A stretch of DNA of 34,333 bases from Bacillota bacterium (GCA_029572815.1 JAKPUQ010000092.1:1-34333), one strand, 5' to 3'; shown: positions 1 through 6,828, numbered from the stretch's first letter. Numbers and translations: made by a program. Notes: a model not told the origin generated them from the sequence alone.

Positions 1-7
1 TGCGCTA

Positions 8-126
8 AGTTGATAGTTGAAAGTTGAGAGTTGAGAGTTAATGTGTTCGCTTCGCTCACAATATTTAAATATTGTCGCCGCAGGCGACTCCACAACTTTC
101 AACTCTAAACTCTCAACTCTAAACTC
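8..126. repeat. Composite intergenic repeat with 7-mer tandem tracts in inverted orientation
   Basis: A tract of degenerate 7-mers (GTTGAGA-like units, 8-40) is mirrored by its complement (TCAACTC-like units, 93-126), so the two tracts can pair. Between them lie a perfect 18-bp palindrome, ACAATATTTAAATATTGT (58-75), and a small GC hairpin, GTCGCC-gca-GGCGAC (74-88). No coding potential is apparent in 1-255 on either strand. This looks like a dispersed intergenic repeat of the kind common in Ruminococcus-type genomes. Function unknown. Confidence 0.7.
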
Positions 127-160
127 AAATCAAAATTTAGCAAAGCTAAATTATGATTGA
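126..160. repeat. AT-rich hairpin repeat, copy 1
   Basis: An imperfect palindrome centred on TTTAGCAAAGCTAAA lies directly after the 7-mer tract. Nearly the same sequence occurs at 34110-34145, where it is a perfect 15-bp stem, again directly after a 7-mer tract. The repeated association suggests that tract and hairpin form one repeat unit. Confidence 0.65.
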
Positions 161-170
161 TAACGCTTCT

Positions 171-219
171 GAAATAAAAAGCCATAGTACTTCTGACTTT
201 GTATCAGAAATACTATGGC
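171..219 (-). terminator. Rho-independent terminator of the LRR/dockerin gene
   Basis: A 16-bp stem with one mismatch (181-196 with 204-219, loop about 7 nt) is followed on the minus strand by a T-rich run (171-180). It lies 37 nt beyond the dockerin stop codon at 256, as expected for the terminator of that leftward gene. Confidence 0.8.
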
Positions 220-255
220 TTAAAGCATCTGTATCAGCGCTGCCTGTACGGTGTA

Positions 256-566
256 TTATTGTTCGATGATGAGCTTTTTAAGGGCTATCAGGTCGAATAT
301 GTCCAGAACGCCGTCATTGTTCAGGTCTGCACCGTGTGCGCAGCCGTCGCCTGTACCCAGCATGAAGTTCTGGAGAGTAACTGCGTCCGCAATATTTATT
401 TCGTTATCGCAGTTTATATCGCCGTACTTCTGGTCGGGCAGGAGCTTGAGCTCCAGAGGGATGCATACGGCATTGTAGCTCTTGTCCTCCACAAGCTTTC
501 TGTATATGTCTATGACAGAGGCGGGAACGTAGAGCCTTGTGGGCGGCCAGTCGTCATAAATGGGGG
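256..566 (-). pseudogene. Dockerin-bearing 3' part of the LRR gene, out of frame
   Basis: This reading frame carries a type I dockerin: GDINCDNEINIADAV, then DLNNDGVLDIFDLIALKK, two calcium-binding F-hand repeats with D-x-N-x-D ligands. It lacks its own signal peptide and a convincing ribosome binding site. Reading it upstream in the same frame (IYDDWPPTRLYVPASVIDIY...) joins the C-terminus of the LRR protein encoded by 510-1337 if one base is restored in the G5 run at 562-566 (C5 on the coding strand). The first internal ATG is at 492. Known family role: dockerins bind cohesins and attach proteins to cellulosome-type scaffolds. Inference: the intact gene encoded one secreted LRR-dockerin protein of roughly 360 residues. 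A sequencing error is as likely as a true mutation. Confidence 0.75.
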
Positions 567-1337
567 TGTCCAGAAGACAGGAGCGCCGAGAACTTTGTCC
601 AGTCCGTCATACTCAAAGGGCTGATCTGTGTCCGAATACGGATCGGTTATATCCTCGCGGAGCAGGGTAAGGCTCTCCATGTGGCGGTCAAACATTATTG
701 GATCATGGATAACTGCCGATGCAGGAATGGTCAGGTTTTTCAGCCTTTCGGCGCAAAGCGCATCTTTGCCGATGGTCCTGAGAGAGTCAGGTAAAACTAT
801 CTCCTCAAGGTTCGGCGAGATCATAAATGCTCTTTCGCCTATCTCCTCAACGCCGTCGGGAACGGTGAAGGAAGTGTCCTCCCTTCCCACGGGATAAGCC
901 ACCAGCTTCTTCATGTCCTTGGTGTAGAGCACACCATCCACTGAACAGAAGTTGGGATTGTTCTCGTCCACGTCTATCTCCAGCAGCTTTTCTCCTGTGC
1001 CCTCTACAATTATGTTTTCAACGGTGGAGGGCAGGGTGATATGCCTGATGTTGTACATATCATGGCCGTAAAGGCAGACTGTCCTTACCTTAAATCCCTC
1101 TATTTCTCCGGGAATGACCAACTCTTCTACAGTATCGCTGTATTCGTTGACCTTGACCTCGGGCACGTCCATCAGTACCGCGGAGAATTTTGTATTATCG
1201 TATTCCACAACAGTGTAGCCGAAGCCTGTTTCCTCAATGTCGTCGTAATTCCACCAGTCCGCCGAGCTGACCATGGGGACAGCACATGAAAAAGTGAGGA
1301 CTGCTGAGGTGATAAGAGATGTGAGTTTTGTTTTCAT
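510..1337 (-). CDS. BspA-like leucine-rich-repeat secreted protein, N-terminal part of a frameshifted gene
   Basis: The start is supported by AAGGAGG seven bases upstream of the ATG. Residues 1-25 form a Sec signal peptide (MKTKLTSLITSAVLTFSCAV, then VSSA). Residues about 60-230 contain LRR_5 (BspA-like) repeats with the recurring pattern 'I-LP-S-x-x-x-I-G-x-x-A-F', for example VPDGVEEIGERAFMISPNLE and IVLPDSLRTIGKDAL. The last 15 or so residues (PFMTTGRPQGS...) look like frame-shifted nonsense. The natural continuation into a dockerin is in the -1 frame, immediately after the C5 run at 562-566. BspA-type repeats are known from surface and adhesion proteins; the ligand is unknown. A terminator follows at 171-219, so the gene is probably monocistronic. 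Confidence 0.8.
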   Translation of the reverse strand: MKTKLTSLITSAVLTFSCAVPMVSSADWWNYDDIEETGFGYTVVEYDNTKFSAVLMDVPEVKVNEYSDTVEELVIPGEIEGFKVRTVCLYGHDMYNIRHITLPSTVENIIVEGTGEKLLEIDVDENNPNFCSVDGVLYTKDMKKLVAYPVGREDTSFTVPDGVEEIGERAFMISPNLEEIVLPDSLRTIGKDALCAERLKNLTIPASAVIHDPIMFDRHMESLTLLREDITDPYSDTDQPFEYDGLDKVLGAPVFWTPPFMTTGRPQGSTFPPLS

Positions 1338-1478
1338 AGTAGTACCTCCTTTTGCGTCAAAAGCCTGTGTTTATTCAAGTATAACACATTCTGCGAAAAA
1401 CAGGGAGTTTTCTGCTGCAAAACCGTGATTTTAGCCAAATGTGACGGTCTGAAATTGTGGATACTTACAAATAAAAGG

Positions 1479-1519
1479 CTGCAAAAAGCCCCTGAGCACT
1501 CGTGATGAACACTCAGGGG
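1479..1519 (-). terminator. Terminator of the substrate-binding lipoprotein gene
   Basis: The stem CCCCTGAG/CTCAGGGG (1489-1496 with 1512-1519) is followed on the minus strand by CTTTTTG, 13 nt after the stop codon of the 1532-2920 gene. The same stem sequence is reused at 14604-14633 and 33943-33970. Confidence 0.85.
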
Positions 1520-1531
1520 ATGCTTTTATGC

Positions 1532-2920
1532 TTATCCGTTATACTTTGCTATCTCATCGTCGATAACGTGAGACAATTCGTCGCGGAGCTGCTCGTAGGG
1601 CTTGCCTGCTTCGGCTATTCGCTGCATAACGCCGCGGCTGTCAGCGGTATAGTTGCCATTGCCGCTCATTGCTTCGCCCATGCCCCAGCCGCAGTCGAAT
1701 ACGGGAGTGACCTTTGAAAGATCAAGGTATTCCTGCAATGCGCTGTACTGCTCCTCGGTGATGAAGCTCCTGAATGAGCCTGAGGCGTTTTTCTGCTGTA
1801 CAAGAGCCTGTTCCTTTGCGGCAGCCTTCATGGTATCATCAGACGCCGCCAGACGCTCGCACTTGAGGTAAGTGGCTACGGCCTTGCCCTTCTGAGAGTT
1901 CTTTACCAGCATACGGGAGTTGAAATTGCAGGAGATGTAGTTCTTGTCCGCATCGGGAGACTTGGGGAAGGGAACTATCATCAGGTCAGCCTCGGGGTTA
2001 GCAGCGTTGGAAATGCCCAGAGACCAGCTTCCCGAAGCATAGAACAGAGTGTTAAGATCGGTGGGGAAGGTGTCACGGAGAGTGCTGCTGTACCAGCCGT
2101 TGTTCCTTATCTCGCCAATAAGTCCCACAGCCTTGCCTATTTCGGCATCGGCTATATTATTTTTCAGGCTGCTTCCGTCGAAGCTGACTACTGTATGTCC
2201 CGTTGAAGCGAGAGCCGCCTGTCCGTACCAGCCGTTTATGCCGTATCTTGCAGCATCAGGCTGGTTCTTTCTGAATTTTTCTATCATTTCCTTCATGGCG
2301 TTCCAGTCCCATTTGCCTTCCTGCCAGAGCTTTCTCGGGTCGCCTATGCCCTCGGCATCGGTGAGCTTTCTGCTGTAGGTGAGCAGCAGGGGCTCGGAGA
2401 CAGAATAGGGCACCACATAGTGCTGACCGTTGTATGCGAACATATCCATAACATCGGACATCTCCGACCACAGTCCCTCGTCGACGCCCATATCGGTGAA
2501 ATACGGATCCAGAGGATCGAAAAGTCCCGTCATGGTGCCGTGGGGGAAAGCTGCGGGCTCACAGGGGAACATATCCACGGTCTCACCCGAATTTATCATT
2601 GATGACAGTGTATCGTACTTGTCTTTGGGAGAGGTATAGACGCAGTTTATCCTGCCGCCGTAAATATCCTCAAAAATAGCCAGAGCGGCAGAGCGCTGAC
2701 CGCCCTGCTGAGGGTTCAGGTCATAGTCCGCCAGCCAGGTGATCTCCATTTCGGGGTCAGCCTCTGCGGGAGTGCCGTCATATGCGGACGCCGCAGCGGT
2801 GGTATCGGGAACGGTGGTCTGTATATTACTGCTGCTGCTCTTTTTGCTGCTGCAGGCAGCCGCAGATGTGAGGACTGCTGCTGCACAGAGCAGGGCAGGC
2901 AGTCTCTTTGCATAAGACAT
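1532..2920 (-). CDS. ABC transporter extracellular solute-binding lipoprotein (family 1, sugar type)
   Basis: The 462-residue product begins MSYAKRLPALLCAAAVLTSA and has a lipobox-like AAAC at about residue 22, predicting a lipid-anchored exported protein. The body has the layout of family 1 extracellular solute-binding proteins: MEITWLADYDLNPQQGG near the start, an alternating hydrophobic core, and a WNAMKEMIEKF stretch typical of oligosaccharide binders. The start at 2920 was chosen over an upstream ATG because AAAGGAG lies just before it and the signal peptide begins there. No permease or ATPase gene is adjacent, so it is an orphan binding protein that may use a shared MsmX-like ATPase encoded elsewhere. 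The substrate cannot be deduced from sequence alone. Confidence 0.85.
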   Translation of the reverse strand: MSYAKRLPALLCAAAVLTSAAACSSKKSSSSNIQTTVPDTTAAASAYDGTPAEADPEMEITWLADYDLNPQQGGQRSAALAIFEDIYGGRINCVYTSPKDKYDTLSSMINSGETVDMFPCEPAAFPHGTMTGLFDPLDPYFTDMGVDEGLWSEMSDVMDMFAYNGQHYVVPYSVSEPLLLTYSRKLTDAEGIGDPRKLWQEGKWDWNAMKEMIEKFRKNQPDAARYGINGWYGQAALASTGHTVVSFDGSSLKNNIADAEIGKAVGLIGEIRNNGWYSSTLRDTFPTDLNTLFYASGSWSLGISNAANPEADLMIVPFPKSPDADKNYISCNFNSRMLVKNSQKGKAVATYLKCERLAASDDTMKAAAKEQALVQQKNASGSFRSFITEEQYSALQEYLDLSKVTPVFDCGWGMGEAMSGNGNYTADSRGVMQRIAEAGKPYEQLRDELSHVIDDEIAKYNG

Positions 2921-2978
2921 AGATAATAACTCCTTTCGGAACAGTGCATAATGAGTCGGTTTATTGTCGCTGAATATA

Positions 2979-3007
2979 ATTATACCCGTTCTGCGGAGAT
3001 GTGTCAA
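2979..3007 (-). promoter_or_regulatory. Sigma-A promoter of the substrate-binding protein gene
   Basis: On the minus strand TTGACA (3007-3002) and TATAAT (2984-2979) are both perfect and separated by exactly 17 bp, about 60 bp upstream of the ATG at 2920. The 350-bp gap 2921-3270 holds this promoter, the divergent promoter at 3167-3195, and nothing else I recognise. Confidence 0.85.
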
Positions 3008-3166
3008 GGAATATAATGTTAACAAGGGGAAAGAAGAAAGGCAAAAAATACGTTGCTTTTTTCCATGGTAATGATACAGCAGCGGGGTGTCTTTGTTAAA
3101 AAGCTCCAAAAATACTGCCTGTTATATGTCAAGTTGTTAAAAAATGCGGAATTGATATAAATTTGC

Positions 3167-3195
3167 GTGACATTTTATTTAACCTGTGATATAAT
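3167..3195 (+). promoter_or_regulatory. Sigma-A promoter of the VanY-type gene
   Basis: GTGACA (5/6 match) is 17 bp from a perfect TATAAT with an extended TGn element (TGATATAAT). It lies about 75 bp upstream of the ATG at 3271. Confidence 0.75.
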
Positions 3196-3270
3196 GATAG
3201 TAAGGTTTTTATATGGGCAGCAGTATCCTGCCTGTACTATAATAATATATGCAGTGAAAGGGATTTTAAT

Positions 3271-3864
3271 ATGGACAATAACAGATATGATTCACATCGT
3301 CCCCGCAAAAGAGTATCCCGTCAGACGCTGAGAAGACGACAGCTGACGGCTCTCGCCGTTATAGCGCTTCTGGTGCTCCTTTTCGTACTGCTGGTTGCTC
3401 ATGCCTGCTCTGACAACGGCAAGAAAGACAGCAAAAACAAGGGCAAGACAGCTGTAACGACTATAACAACTACGGCAACTTCCACAGATCCCGCTATAAC
3501 CACAACAGCCGTTACTACCACGGCAACTATGACGGAACCTGTGAACAAGAGCGACTTCAAGCTCGATAAATATTCAGTATTCCTTGAGGTAGGCGAGACC
3601 GATATGCCCAGAGTTCAGGGCTATCCCGACGGCATGGGCGAGGCGGATGAGCGCTGGTCCTCGGGTGATCCAACTATTGCCACAGTCGATAATATAGGCA
3701 ATATCACAGGCGTAAAGCCCGGTACCTGCTACGTTACCCTCAGGTCTGCAACAGACTCCTCACAGGAGGTAATGATCAAGGTCACAGTACGCGGCGAATC
3801 AACAGACGATACAGCATCGCCTCAGTCGAATACGGCTGAGGCGCCTGAGCCCCCCTGTTTATGA
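3271..3864 (+). CDS. Membrane-anchored Big2-domain N-terminal half of a VanY-type carboxypeptidase (frameshifted gene)
   Basis: Residues 1-24 are strongly basic (RPRKRVSRQTLRRRQ), followed by one transmembrane helix (about 25-45, LTALAVIALLVLLFVLLVA). This predicts a type II membrane topology with the rest outside the cell. A Thr-rich linker (about 62-92) leads to a bacterial Ig-like Big2 module (about 95-170: LEVGETDMPRVQGYP, WSSGDPTIATVDNIGNITGVKPG). The frame stops shortly after a C6 run at 3850-3855. Removing one C lets translation continue through PVYDTEGLTYIDGVL directly into the VanY domain at 3893-4384. The product was therefore probably one protein of about 370 residues. Whether the extra C is real cannot be decided from this sequence. 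Confidence 0.8.
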   Translation: MDNNRYDSHRPRKRVSRQTLRRRQLTALAVIALLVLLFVLLVAHACSDNGKKDSKNKGKTAVTTITTTATSTDPAITTTAVTTTATMTEPVNKSDFKLDKYSVFLEVGETDMPRVQGYPDGMGEADERWSSGDPTIATVDNIGNITGVKPGTCYVTLRSATDSSQEVMIKVTVRGESTDDTASPQSNTAEAPEPPCL

Positions 3865-3892
3865 TACAGAGGGGCTTACTTATATAGACGGG

Positions 3893-4384
3893 GTGCTCAT
3901 AGTCAACAAGTCCTACGGACTCCCCGCCACCTTTGAGCCGGGGCTTGAGCCCATCTGCTATCAGCAGTTCCAGGCTATGTCCAGTGCGGCTGCAAAGGAG
4001 GATCTTAGCCTTTATATAGGCTCGGGCTACCGCTCATACCACGATCAGGAGATCATCTATGACAACTACGTCAAGAGCGACGGAGCAGATATGGCGGACA
4101 CCTATTCCGCTCGCCCCGGTTATTCCGAGCATCAGACGGGACTGGTCATCGACTGCAATACCATCGACGACGCCTTCGGAGCAACTCCCGAAGCGGCATG
4201 GCTGGCAGAACACGCCCATGAGTACGGGTTCATAATCCGCTACCCTCAGGGCAAGGAGGACATCACAGGCTATCAGTACGAGCCCTGGCACATCAGATAT
4301 GTTGGCTCAAAGATCGCAACGAAGCTCTACAAGAGCGGACAGTGCCTTGAGGAGTACCTCAAAGTTGATTCAAAATATGAGTGA
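3893..4384 (+). CDS. D-alanyl-D-alanine carboxypeptidase domain (VanY, peptidase M15B), out-of-frame C-terminal half
   Basis: The segment shows the M15B/VanY signature set: GSGYRSYHDQ (substrate strand), RPGYSEHQTGLVIDC (His and Asp zinc ligands) and EPWHIRYVG (catalytic Glu-x-x-His with the third zinc ligand). The enzyme is a zinc metallopeptidase that trims the terminal D-Ala from peptidoglycan stem peptides. All key residues are present, so the domain would be active if exported. On its own this frame has only a GTG at 3893, no ribosome binding site and no signal sequence. Joined to 3271-3864 by deleting one base in the C6 run, it gains a membrane anchor and a Big2 spacer. A terminator follows at once. 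Confidence 0.85.
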   Translation: MLIVNKSYGLPATFEPGLEPICYQQFQAMSSAAAKEDLSLYIGSGYRSYHDQEIIYDNYVKSDGADMADTYSARPGYSEHQTGLVIDCNTIDDAFGATPEAAWLAEHAHEYGFIIRYPQGKEDITGYQYEPWHIRYVGSKIATKLYKSGQCLEEYLKVDSKYE

Positions 4385-4391
4385 CAAAAGT

Positions 4392-4416
4392 CCCTGTCGT
4401 CAGACAGGGTTTTTTA
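4392..4416 (+). terminator. Rho-independent terminator after the VanY gene
   Basis: A perfect 7-bp stem CCCTGTC/GACAGGG (4392-4398, 4403-4409) with a 4-nt loop is followed by a T-run, eight bases after the stop codon. Confidence 0.9.
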
Positions 4417-4486
4417 TTGCCTCCTTGACAGGGGGCGGGGTATGTGATAAGATTGTTTTAACACTAAATGTAATGAGGTGCTTGCT

Positions 4487-5212
4487 ATGCCGAGATTTTT
4501 CAGGAATGAGATAGATGAGGATAATATCGTACTCACCGGTGACGACGCCAACCACATTGGCAGGTCACTGAGAATGAGAGCGGGCGAGGAGATAACGGTG
4601 TGCTGCAACGGTACGGACTACCGCTGCAATATCGGCAGTATAACTGCCGATGCTGTGTATCTTGACCTTATCGAGAAGCACAGATGTGCCGCAGAGCCAG
4701 ATATATCGGTGACTCTCTTTCAGGCTGTCCCGAAGCTGGACAAGCTTGAATACATCATACAGAAAAGCGTGGAGCTGGGAGCCGCAAGGATAGTTCCCGT
4801 GCTGACAAGGCGCTGTGTATCACGTCCCGATGAGAAGGACTTCGCAAGGAAGAAGCTGCCGAGACTTAGCAGGATAGCCGAGGAGGCTGCAAAGCAGTCG
4901 GGCAGGGGCATTATCCCTGAGGTCACTCCTCTGGTAAGCTTCAGGGAGAGTGTGGATATGACAAGGTCTCTTGACCGCACTATACTGCTGTATGAGGAGA
5001 AGGGCGGACGCTCATTCGGCGAGGTGGATTTTGACGGTATAAAGACCGCAGGGCTGTTCATCGGCAGTGAGGGCGGCTTCGACAAGGAGGAGGCTGACGC
5101 GCTGGTGGAAGCGGGCGCAGAAAGGGTCTGGCTGGGTCAGAGAATACTGCGTTGTGAAACTGCACCAATAACTGCCCTTTCAATTTTGATGTTTTTAACA
5201 AATAATATGTAA
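4487..5212 (+). CDS. rsmE: 16S rRNA (uracil-1498-N3)-methyltransferase RsmE
   Basis: The 241-residue product starts MPRFFRNEID, typical of RsmE, and has an N-terminal PUA-like domain (to about residue 70) followed by a SPOUT methyltransferase fold with its C-terminal trefoil knot. Signature stretches are YIIQKSVELGAARIVPVLTRRC, AAKQSGRGIIPEV, LFIGSEGGFDKEEAD (SAM loop) and WLGQRILRCETAPITALSIL. The family uses S-adenosylmethionine to methylate U1498 of 16S rRNA in the small subunit. ATG at 4487 is preferred over an in-frame GTG at 4478 because GAGGTG lies six bases upstream of it. The gene has no close partner: a terminator lies before it and a new promoter starts within 5 bp of its stop. Confidence 0.93.
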   Translation: MPRFFRNEIDEDNIVLTGDDANHIGRSLRMRAGEEITVCCNGTDYRCNIGSITADAVYLDLIEKHRCAAEPDISVTLFQAVPKLDKLEYIIQKSVELGAARIVPVLTRRCVSRPDEKDFARKKLPRLSRIAEEAAKQSGRGIIPEVTPLVSFRESVDMTRSLDRTILLYEEKGGRSFGEVDFDGIKTAGLFIGSEGGFDKEEADALVEAGAERVWLGQRILRCETAPITALSILMFLTNNM

Positions 5213-5216
5213 AGAG

Positions 5217-5245
5217 TTGAAATTATAAAAAAAGTATGGTATAAT
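5217..5245 (+). promoter_or_regulatory. Sigma-A promoter of the small acidic repeat protein gene
   Basis: TTGAAA and TATAAT are 17 bp apart with an extended TGn before the -10 box. The promoter starts 5 bp after the rsmE stop and about 75 bp before the ATG at 5321. Confidence 0.75.
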
Positions 5246-5320
5246 AATTTCAGATTATCGTAATCCGATCGCAAGCGGTTCGGTAAGTACTAATTCTTGC
5301 GGAGAAAAGAGGAAATTAAA

Positions 5321-5608
5321 ATGAATAAGTTTTTAGTCGCTATTTTAGCAGCCGGCGCAGCAGCAGCTGTGGGATATGTTGCAGCACAGGCACTCAAGGA
5401 TAAGAGCTCCGGTTCAGATTATGATGATGATGATTACGATGATTTCGATAACTTCGACACAGACGAGAGCATCGATTTCGAGATCAATGATAATTCCGTA
5501 AAGGAAGCAGCAGAGGATGCTGTTGAGGATATCAAGGACAAGGCTGAGGACGTTGCAGAGGATATAAAGGACGCAGCTGAGGATATCGTCGACGATATCA
5601 AGGACTAA
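5321..5608 (+). CDS. Small membrane-anchored acidic repeat protein, YtxH-like architecture
   Basis: The 95-residue product has an N-terminal hydrophobic segment rich in Ala (residues about 4-25), a very acidic linker (DYDDDDYDDFDNFDTDE) and a C-terminal amphipathic part. That part is made of 7- and 11-residue imperfect repeats of the form 'A-E-D-x-x-x-D-I-K-D' (about 62-95). This is the layout of YtxH-type and LEA-like small proteins, which form long amphipathic helices. A role in envelope stress or surface binding is only an inference. ATG at 5321 is chosen because AGAGGA precedes it. The gene has its own promoter and terminator. Confidence 0.7.
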   Translation: MNKFLVAILAAGAAAAVGYVAAQALKDKSSGSDYDDDDYDDFDNFDTDESIDFEINDNSVKEAAEDAVEDIKDKAEDVAEDIKDAAEDIVDDIKD

Positions 5609-5619
5609 TGATCTGATAA

Positions 5620-5643
5620 GGGAGCGTAAAGCTCCCTTTTTTG
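5620..5643 (+). terminator. Rho-independent terminator
   Basis: The stem GGGAGC/GCTCCC with a 4-5 nt loop is followed by a T-run, 12 nt after the stop codon of the 5321-5608 gene. Confidence 0.9.
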
Positions 5644-5716
5644 TTGCAAGGACTGCAAAAAAATACAAAAACCGCCAACATCTATTGTGTGATATTACAA
5701 AATGTGAGGAATGTGC

Positions 5717-5745
5717 TTGACAAGAAGGGCGAGTTCTGATATAAT
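5717..5745 (+). promoter_or_regulatory. Consensus sigma-A promoter of tRNA-Pro
   Basis: Perfect TTGACA and TATAAT boxes are 17 bp apart, with an extended TG element. The predicted start lies about 30 bp upstream of the mature tRNA. Confidence 0.88.
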
Positions 5746-5783
5746 ATAAAAGCTGTCCGTCAAGGACTTGCCGAAGAATTATC

Positions 5784-5860
5784 CGAGGCGTAGCTCAGTT
5801 TGGTAGAGTGCTTGCTTTGGGAGCAAGATGCCGCAGGTTCGAGTCCTGTCGCCTCGACCA
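5784..5860 (+). tRNA. tRNA-Pro (anticodon TGG)
   Basis: A 77-nt cloverleaf: acceptor CGAGGCG/CGCCTCG, anticodon stem CTTGC/GCAAG enclosing TTTGGGA (anticodon TGG), T-arm GCAGG-TTCGAGT-CCTGT. The 3' CCA is encoded. It reads proline CCN codons. Confidence 0.95.
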
Positions 5861-5891
5861 GACCTTTTTCAAAAAAAGTTGGAAAAAGTAC

Positions 5892-5920
5892 TTGACAAGC
5901 AGAAGCAAATGTGATATAAT
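5892..5920 (+). promoter_or_regulatory. Consensus sigma-A promoter of tRNA-Thr
   Basis: Perfect TTGACA and TATAAT are 17 bp apart with an extended TGn. They lie between tRNA-Pro and tRNA-Thr, giving a start about 8 nt before the mature tRNA. So the second and third tRNAs have their own promoter. Confidence 0.9.
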
Positions 5921-5934
5921 AATTAAGCATTAGC

Positions 5935-6010
5935 GCTGGTGTAGCTCAGTTGGTAGAGCGGCTGATTTGTAATCAGCAGGTCGGGGGTTCGAGTCCGTCC
6001 ACCAGCTCCA
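5935..6010 (+). tRNA. tRNA-Thr (anticodon TGT)
   Basis: A 76-nt cloverleaf: acceptor GCTGGTG/CACCAGC, anticodon stem GCTGA/TCAGC enclosing TTTGTAA (anticodon TGT), encoded CCA. The T-stem GGGGG/CCGTC contains one G-G mismatch at its central pair (positions 51-63 in standard numbering) and a G-T pair beside it, so it is slightly weaker than usual. Confidence 0.94.
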
Positions 6011-6046
6011 TTATTTTGTCCTGAGACAAAATACAAGATCCTTTAT

Positions 6047-6132
6047 GGGAGAGTTCCCGAGTGGCCAAAGGGGGCAGACTGTAAATCTGTTGCTTTTCAG
6101 CTTCGATGGTCCGAATCCATCCTCTCCCACCA
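6047..6132 (+). tRNA. tRNA-Tyr (anticodon GTA)
   Basis: An 86-nt class II tRNA with a long variable arm: acceptor GGGAGAG/CTCTCCC, anticodon loop CTGTAAA (anticodon GTA) in the stem CAGA/TCTG, encoded CCA. The T-loop reads TCCGAAT rather than the usual TTCGAAT, so the base at position 55, normally uridine converted to pseudouridine, is C. Confidence 0.93.
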
Positions 6133-6136
6133 GAAC

Positions 6137-6162
6137 GCCCCGAAATTTTCGGGGCTGTTTTT
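6137..6162 (+). terminator. Terminator 1 of the tRNA unit
   Basis: A perfect 8-bp stem GCCCCGAA/TTCGGGGC (6137-6144, 6148-6155) with a 3-nt loop is followed by TGTTTTTG, five bases after tRNA-Tyr. Confidence 0.9.
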
Positions 6163-6184
6163 GTTTGACAGTATCCGCTTCAGA

Positions 6185-6213
6185 CCTTGCAATTTTCCTG
6201 CAAGGGCTTTTTT
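6185..6213 (+). terminator. Terminator 2 (tandem) between tRNA-Tyr and the YcxB-like genes
   Basis: The 7-bp stem CCTTGCA/TGCAAGG (6185-6191, 6199-6205) is followed by GCTTTTTTAT. It appears to back up the stronger terminator at 6137-6162. Confidence 0.75.
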
Positions 6214-6293
6214 ATGCCCTGAAAAAAAAGAGGATTTGCACGGAAACACAGCCGTTTTGTGCAGAAATGTATAAAGATTGTGGAGGGATCGCC

Positions 6294-6827
6294 GTGGTAA
6301 AGATCGCAGTAAACAACGACCTGAAACACTACTCATTGATAATCAGAAACACTAAAGCCTATAAGACAACTAAGAATATTGCCATTTTAATGGGCGCACT
6401 TTTCCTCATAAACTCCGCAGGACTGGTCATCGATACTGCCCGCACTCACAGACCTCAGCCCTTCCTGATACTGCTGGTCAGTGCTTTTTTTCTGCTGTTT
6501 GCAGCTTATATGATACGGCTTCTTGTTAAAATGGACCCCATGAAGCTCCACAAGAAGGTCGAGGAGGCAAATCCCGGGCTTACAGGGAAGTATATCTTCA
6601 ATGATGAGGGCATAATCATCGACACAAAGACCGATAACGGCAGCAAGCACGCGGAATACTCCTATGACAAGTTTATAAGCGCCGCCGAGAAGGAAGGCTT
6701 CTTTCTCGTGAATATCTCTATTGCGGGATATGTGGCGTGCAATGCAGAGGACTTCATTGAGGGTACTCCCGATGAGCTGAGAGCTCTGCTCCGCGCAAAG
6801 CTTGGCGATAAGTATAAGGAGAAGTAA
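6294..6827 (+). CDS. YcxB-like two-helix membrane protein, paralogue 1
   Basis: GTG at 6294 is chosen because GGAGGG lies six bases upstream. Further upstream the open frame runs back into tRNA-Tyr, so longer starts are excluded. The 177-residue product has a short basic N-terminus, two transmembrane helices (about 33-51 and 60-82) and a cytosolic C-terminal domain: GKYIFNDEGIIIDTKTDNG...EYSYDKFISAAEKEGFFLVNI. This is the YcxB-like pattern of a short beta-rich module ending in an 'x-x-L-R-x-x-L-x-x-K-L-G' helix. No biochemical function is known to me for the family. It is the first of four small membrane-protein genes in tandem, one base before the next. Confidence 0.7.
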   Translation: MVKIAVNNDLKHYSLIIRNTKAYKTTKNIAILMGALFLINSAGLVIDTARTHRPQPFLILLVSAFFLLFAAYMIRLLVKMDPMKLHKKVEEANPGLTGKYIFNDEGIIIDTKTDNGSKHAEYSYDKFISAAEKEGFFLVNISIAGYVACNAEDFIEGTPDELRALLRAKLGDKYKEK

Positions 6828-6828
6828 T

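Noticed and set aside
1..160. CRISPR-like array from the 7-mer tracts
   Set aside because: Units are only seven bases, degenerate and contiguous, with no spacers of constant size.
562..566. Programmed -1 ribosomal frameshifting as explanation of the LRR/dockerin split
   Set aside because: The codons around the C5 run (ACA CCC CCA) do not form a standard X-XXY-YYZ slippery site, and no clear stem follows at the usual distance. An indel is simpler.
199..624. 141-codon plus-strand open frame at the left edge
   Set aside because: It runs antisense across the terminator and the dockerin region, has no ribosome binding site, and its product resembles no known protein. The minus-strand dockerin frame explains the sequence.
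5608..5716. Additional ncRNA between the small acidic protein gene and tRNA-Pro
   Set aside because: Only the terminator and the tRNA promoter can be supported; no stable fold is evident by eye.
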